From the NCBI GenBank assembly GCA_947623455.1, contig OX392538.1, forward strand, positions 33,913,001 to 33,977,000: a DNA stretch of 64,000 nucleotides, given 5' to 3'. A model generated the notes under the pieces. It made no database searches. It was not told the origin of the DNA and saw only the letters and a list, made by a program, of their open reading frames with translations. This document shows, in pieces, positions 61,104 through 64,000 of the stretch (the first letter of the stretch is position 1; the number at the start of each line of letters is the position of its first letter). The stretch comes from Mimachlamys varia. Its lineage: Eukaryota > Mollusca > Bivalvia > Pectinida > Pectinidae. The translations under genes and the position numbers were made by a program.

Positions 61104-61560
61104 TCATTTTTGGGATGAATACAGAAATGTACAATGAATGAAGTGTCTATACAAATGACAGCATATTCGTGGAACAGTAAAAAGTTCTTTATTTCTCAAA
61201 ATATCATCAATGTATGAACAACAATGTACCAAATGTTGAGAAATAAAAGTTCTTTCAGACTAGATGAGAAAATTCTCCTGTAACGCAGTATATGATATAT
61301 AATCTGTATATATAAGTAAAGGAAACAAAAGGTTCAAAGGGTCTGCATCGCTCACCTGGATAATTATGTAAAACATTCTCTTTGAGTAATATTGCAGTTG
61401 TGTCTTCATGGGTGAGAAACAAATTAGAGAATACAAAAGCGTCAACAAAACCATAATCCGAACTAAAAATCAATTAAACTACGGGCAAAATAGAAACAAA
61501 GGAAAGATTTACATGGAGACTCTCATGAAATCACAAGAGAATAAGACCAGGTGTTCCGGA

Positions 61561-63014
61561 GTAAAACCATGGTGTTAAGTCCAGTATCTAAATTGTGTTT
61601 GTCTATGAATTCCCAAAGATATCATCTGCCCATTTGTACAAGCTTAATATCAATATCTGAGTATTTTTTTTTTCTATTCAAATTTGGTTGGTATCTGTCC
61701 AATATATCCTGAGAAAATGTAATAAAGAAGAATTATCCCTTTTTAACATCCTAAAGGTCTCACACAACTAAATCAGCCTATCACGAAGTGTTTCATACGT
61801 TTGCAGTCTGTTTTGAAAATTTGTTCTGGATAAGTACAGTGATTTTGAATAATTTAAATAGGTAATTGTTGACCTATTCTGCATTGAATAAATTTATGGA
61901 CATTTTACTTTTCAAAAATATATTCTTTTGGTAGATTTTGATGTGATGGCGGATTGATATGGGGTCAAAAGTCAGAGGGTGTTCCTGTCCCGCTTTACTG
62001 GTTTGACATGTATATTTCCAGTTGTCCGAAGCAGACGCCTGTAGCGAACTAAAATGCCAGTAAACTCCCTCATCAAATGCCCTTTGAAGCCTTTGTCATG
62101 TATTTATCTGAGAATCTAGACAGTTGTCACAAGTGTTGAACTTCAAATATTAAAGTTATTAGCTCGAAAGCTTAGTAATAACATATAGTAAATTATTTAG
62201 TTGTGTGAGTCCTGAAGAGGATTTGTTCTTTACTTTTTAGTTTACACTATGTTGAATCCACAACTGTGGATGAACAGACAGACAGACAGATGCCACAGTA
62301 CAGAACAAGCATACTTTGGATCTATGGAAGCTTATATTATTTCTTATCTAAAAATAAAATTCTTGAATATGTTAAAACAAAACAAAAATTATATACATAT
62401 ATACATGTGTATATACAATCTTAAAATATTGGAAGATATTTTCAAATTTGTTTAAAATAAGTTTCAATCGATAACTTTCATATTTGCACCATATTTTCAT
62501 TTATTTTTGTCATAAAGTCATGACATCACTGCATATTGCGTCATTATAATATAGGCAGCAAGTAATGAAATACATGTATATATATTGAAACATTAATAAT
62601 AACTTAATATATGTACAATTGAGTGTAGACTACAGGTTACACCCAAGTGCATTCTGTTTGAACTTGGAGTACACTCTGTTTAGACTTTGGGTAAACTTGG
62701 AGCATACTCCATTTGGACTCCAGGTAAACTTGGAGTGCACTCTGTTTGGACTCCTGGTCCATTCCGAGTCCTAAAAGATATGAAATCTACCTGGGGTTCA
62801 CATTCCGATTATAATTATACATGTTTATTTATATTTGTATACACTAAGTATGTTTACTGTTTACAGTAGATAAAAGATAGATATTAGAATTAACATAACC
62901 CGGTAGTTGTTTTGTCTAAAAGGAATAAATATCTGGACCACTGTTAGATAACTTTATATCATTGTAAACACACTGAACCAATAAGCCTACATATACAAAA
63001 AAGATGTACAATGA
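61561..63014. other. No gene seen
   Basis: AT-rich, with (GACA)n at 62277-62292 and a weak ~27-nt repeat (TTGGAGTACACTCTGTTT-like) at 62640-62760. Confidence 0.45.
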
Positions 63015-63017
63015 AAT

Positions 63018-63316
63018 AATAATAATAATCTGAGGTTCTTATATACTTCATTATCACAACCTTAAAGGGCGTCTTAAAGCAGTTCACAAATTATTATCCG
63101 TGGTTATAGGGCCTAAGCAACCAGCCAATATCGTTCTCAACTCCCTAGGGAGCATACAACTGGTGCTGCCATTTTGGCGCTCACAGCTAGCATTCTACAA
63201 TTTCTAGCACTACCCAACCACATACTCATTTACAGCTGAGTAGACTGGAACAAGCAGAGTAAAGTATCTTGCGATCACGAGTCCGGCGTCCTACCACTGG
63301 ACCACCGTGCCCCCTC
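63018..63316 (-). mobile_element. tRNA-derived SINE with (ATT)n tail
   Basis: On the minus strand it begins GGGGGCACGGTGGTCCAGTG, a box A-like tRNA head, and runs ~300 bp to an (ATT)n tail at 63015-63029. A short CAATG flank on both sides is a weak target duplication. A clear box B was not found. Confidence 0.6.
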
Positions 63317-64000
63317 AATGTATAAACGACAGTATAATAATAAGTTTCTATGACAGTTTGTTGCTGTTATACATTATTTAAAATGTATAGATACAAACTT
63401 ACAGACAGTGCACGTTGGCTTAGAGGTCATAAACAAAAATATGTAATACCAAAGTTTTATCTTACACACAAATAATGTATGTTTCAAATATGTTGCAATG
63501 ATTACAAACTGGTCCCTTCATTAAACTATGACTGGTTTTACATATATAAGTTATATTTACAATCACGATTTCAACTCATTCACCCCTGAACTTTCATGAT
63601 GAACTATTCCATATTTTGAATTGGAGGAATCCAAATGCATTTTCAGGGGTGAAAGAGTTAATATGTATTTACAAGCATGCACTTTCAAGAAGACATTTGT
63701 TGTAGACAAATATAAATTTAACATGTATCTTACTTTTGAAATACAGTGTACCCTCATTATACCGCCACCTTTCATCCACAGCAATTATGGCAGTATAACA
63801 AGGGTGGCGATAGTAATGAATTATGAAAATTATTACCATGAATTAAATTGCATAATATATAGCATTTCCAACATTTCATTAAAGTATTATATCGTCATAT
63901 AGATCAACATTGGCACAAATTTATATATGAAAATAGTTATGGATCTACTTTTGCCGCATGCCATTTCAAAAGAAACACTAAAGATTTCCTCGATCTCCAA
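63317..64000. other. No gene seen
   Basis: Contains the 63570 hairpin MITE. At 63747, CAGTGTACCCTCATTATACC resembles a pogo/Tigger-type transposon end and may be the edge of an element that continues inward. Confidence 0.4.
63570..63662. mobile_element. ~90-bp hairpin MITE, copy 7
   Basis: CAACTCATTCACCCCTGAAC...TTTTCAGGGGTGAAAGAGTT. Interior in reverse orientation. Confidence 0.65.

Noticed and set aside
60502..61134. 210-codon open frame on the minus strand
   Set aside because: It runs through a SINE and an 18-bp minisatellite; the periodic protein reflects the repeat.

Overview
The window is eukaryotic and looks like a bivalve mollusc. The DNA is AT-rich, the genes are split by introns, the two recognisable genes read as animal orthologs, and the rest is a dense mosaic of SINEs, MITEs, minisatellites and one Gypsy/Mag-type LTR retrotransposon with the layout known from bivalve Steamer-like elements. 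The mollusc assignment is inference. The two gene identities come from reading spliced frames directly.

Layout. 1-8154: repeat-rich, with no exon I could support. 8155-11720 (+): the last four coding exons of a SWEET/SLC50 sugar transporter; the first ~50 codons are not found. 14719-19457 (-): a complete LTR retrotransposon with identical LTRs and a 5-bp target duplication, but a broken reverse transcriptase. 20900-26000: old degenerate repeats. 28460-53589 (-): a complete 15-coding-exon NRAMP/DMT1 (SLC11) metal transporter whose joined exons give exactly 550 codons including the stop. Possible untranslated or alternative first exons lie near 50.44 kb and 57.97 kb. 54000-64000: tandem arrays, foldback elements and SINEs, with no further gene seen.

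The genes are not a functional unit: one moves sugars, the other divalent metals with protons, and they are on opposite strands. The strongest unusual signal is that many intronic minisatellites start at or next to splice junctions. In two cases the repeat unit contains the splice site itself: the SWEET acceptor at 8811 was multiplied about five-fold, and the NRAMP donor at 36559 about twenty-fold or more. Other arrays begin 8-55 bp from NRAMP junctions. The window also holds five copies of a ~392-bp TTAA-flanked MITE, a MITE nested in a SINE with a related unfilled site elsewhere in the window, a broken mariner, and a ~670-bp foldback.
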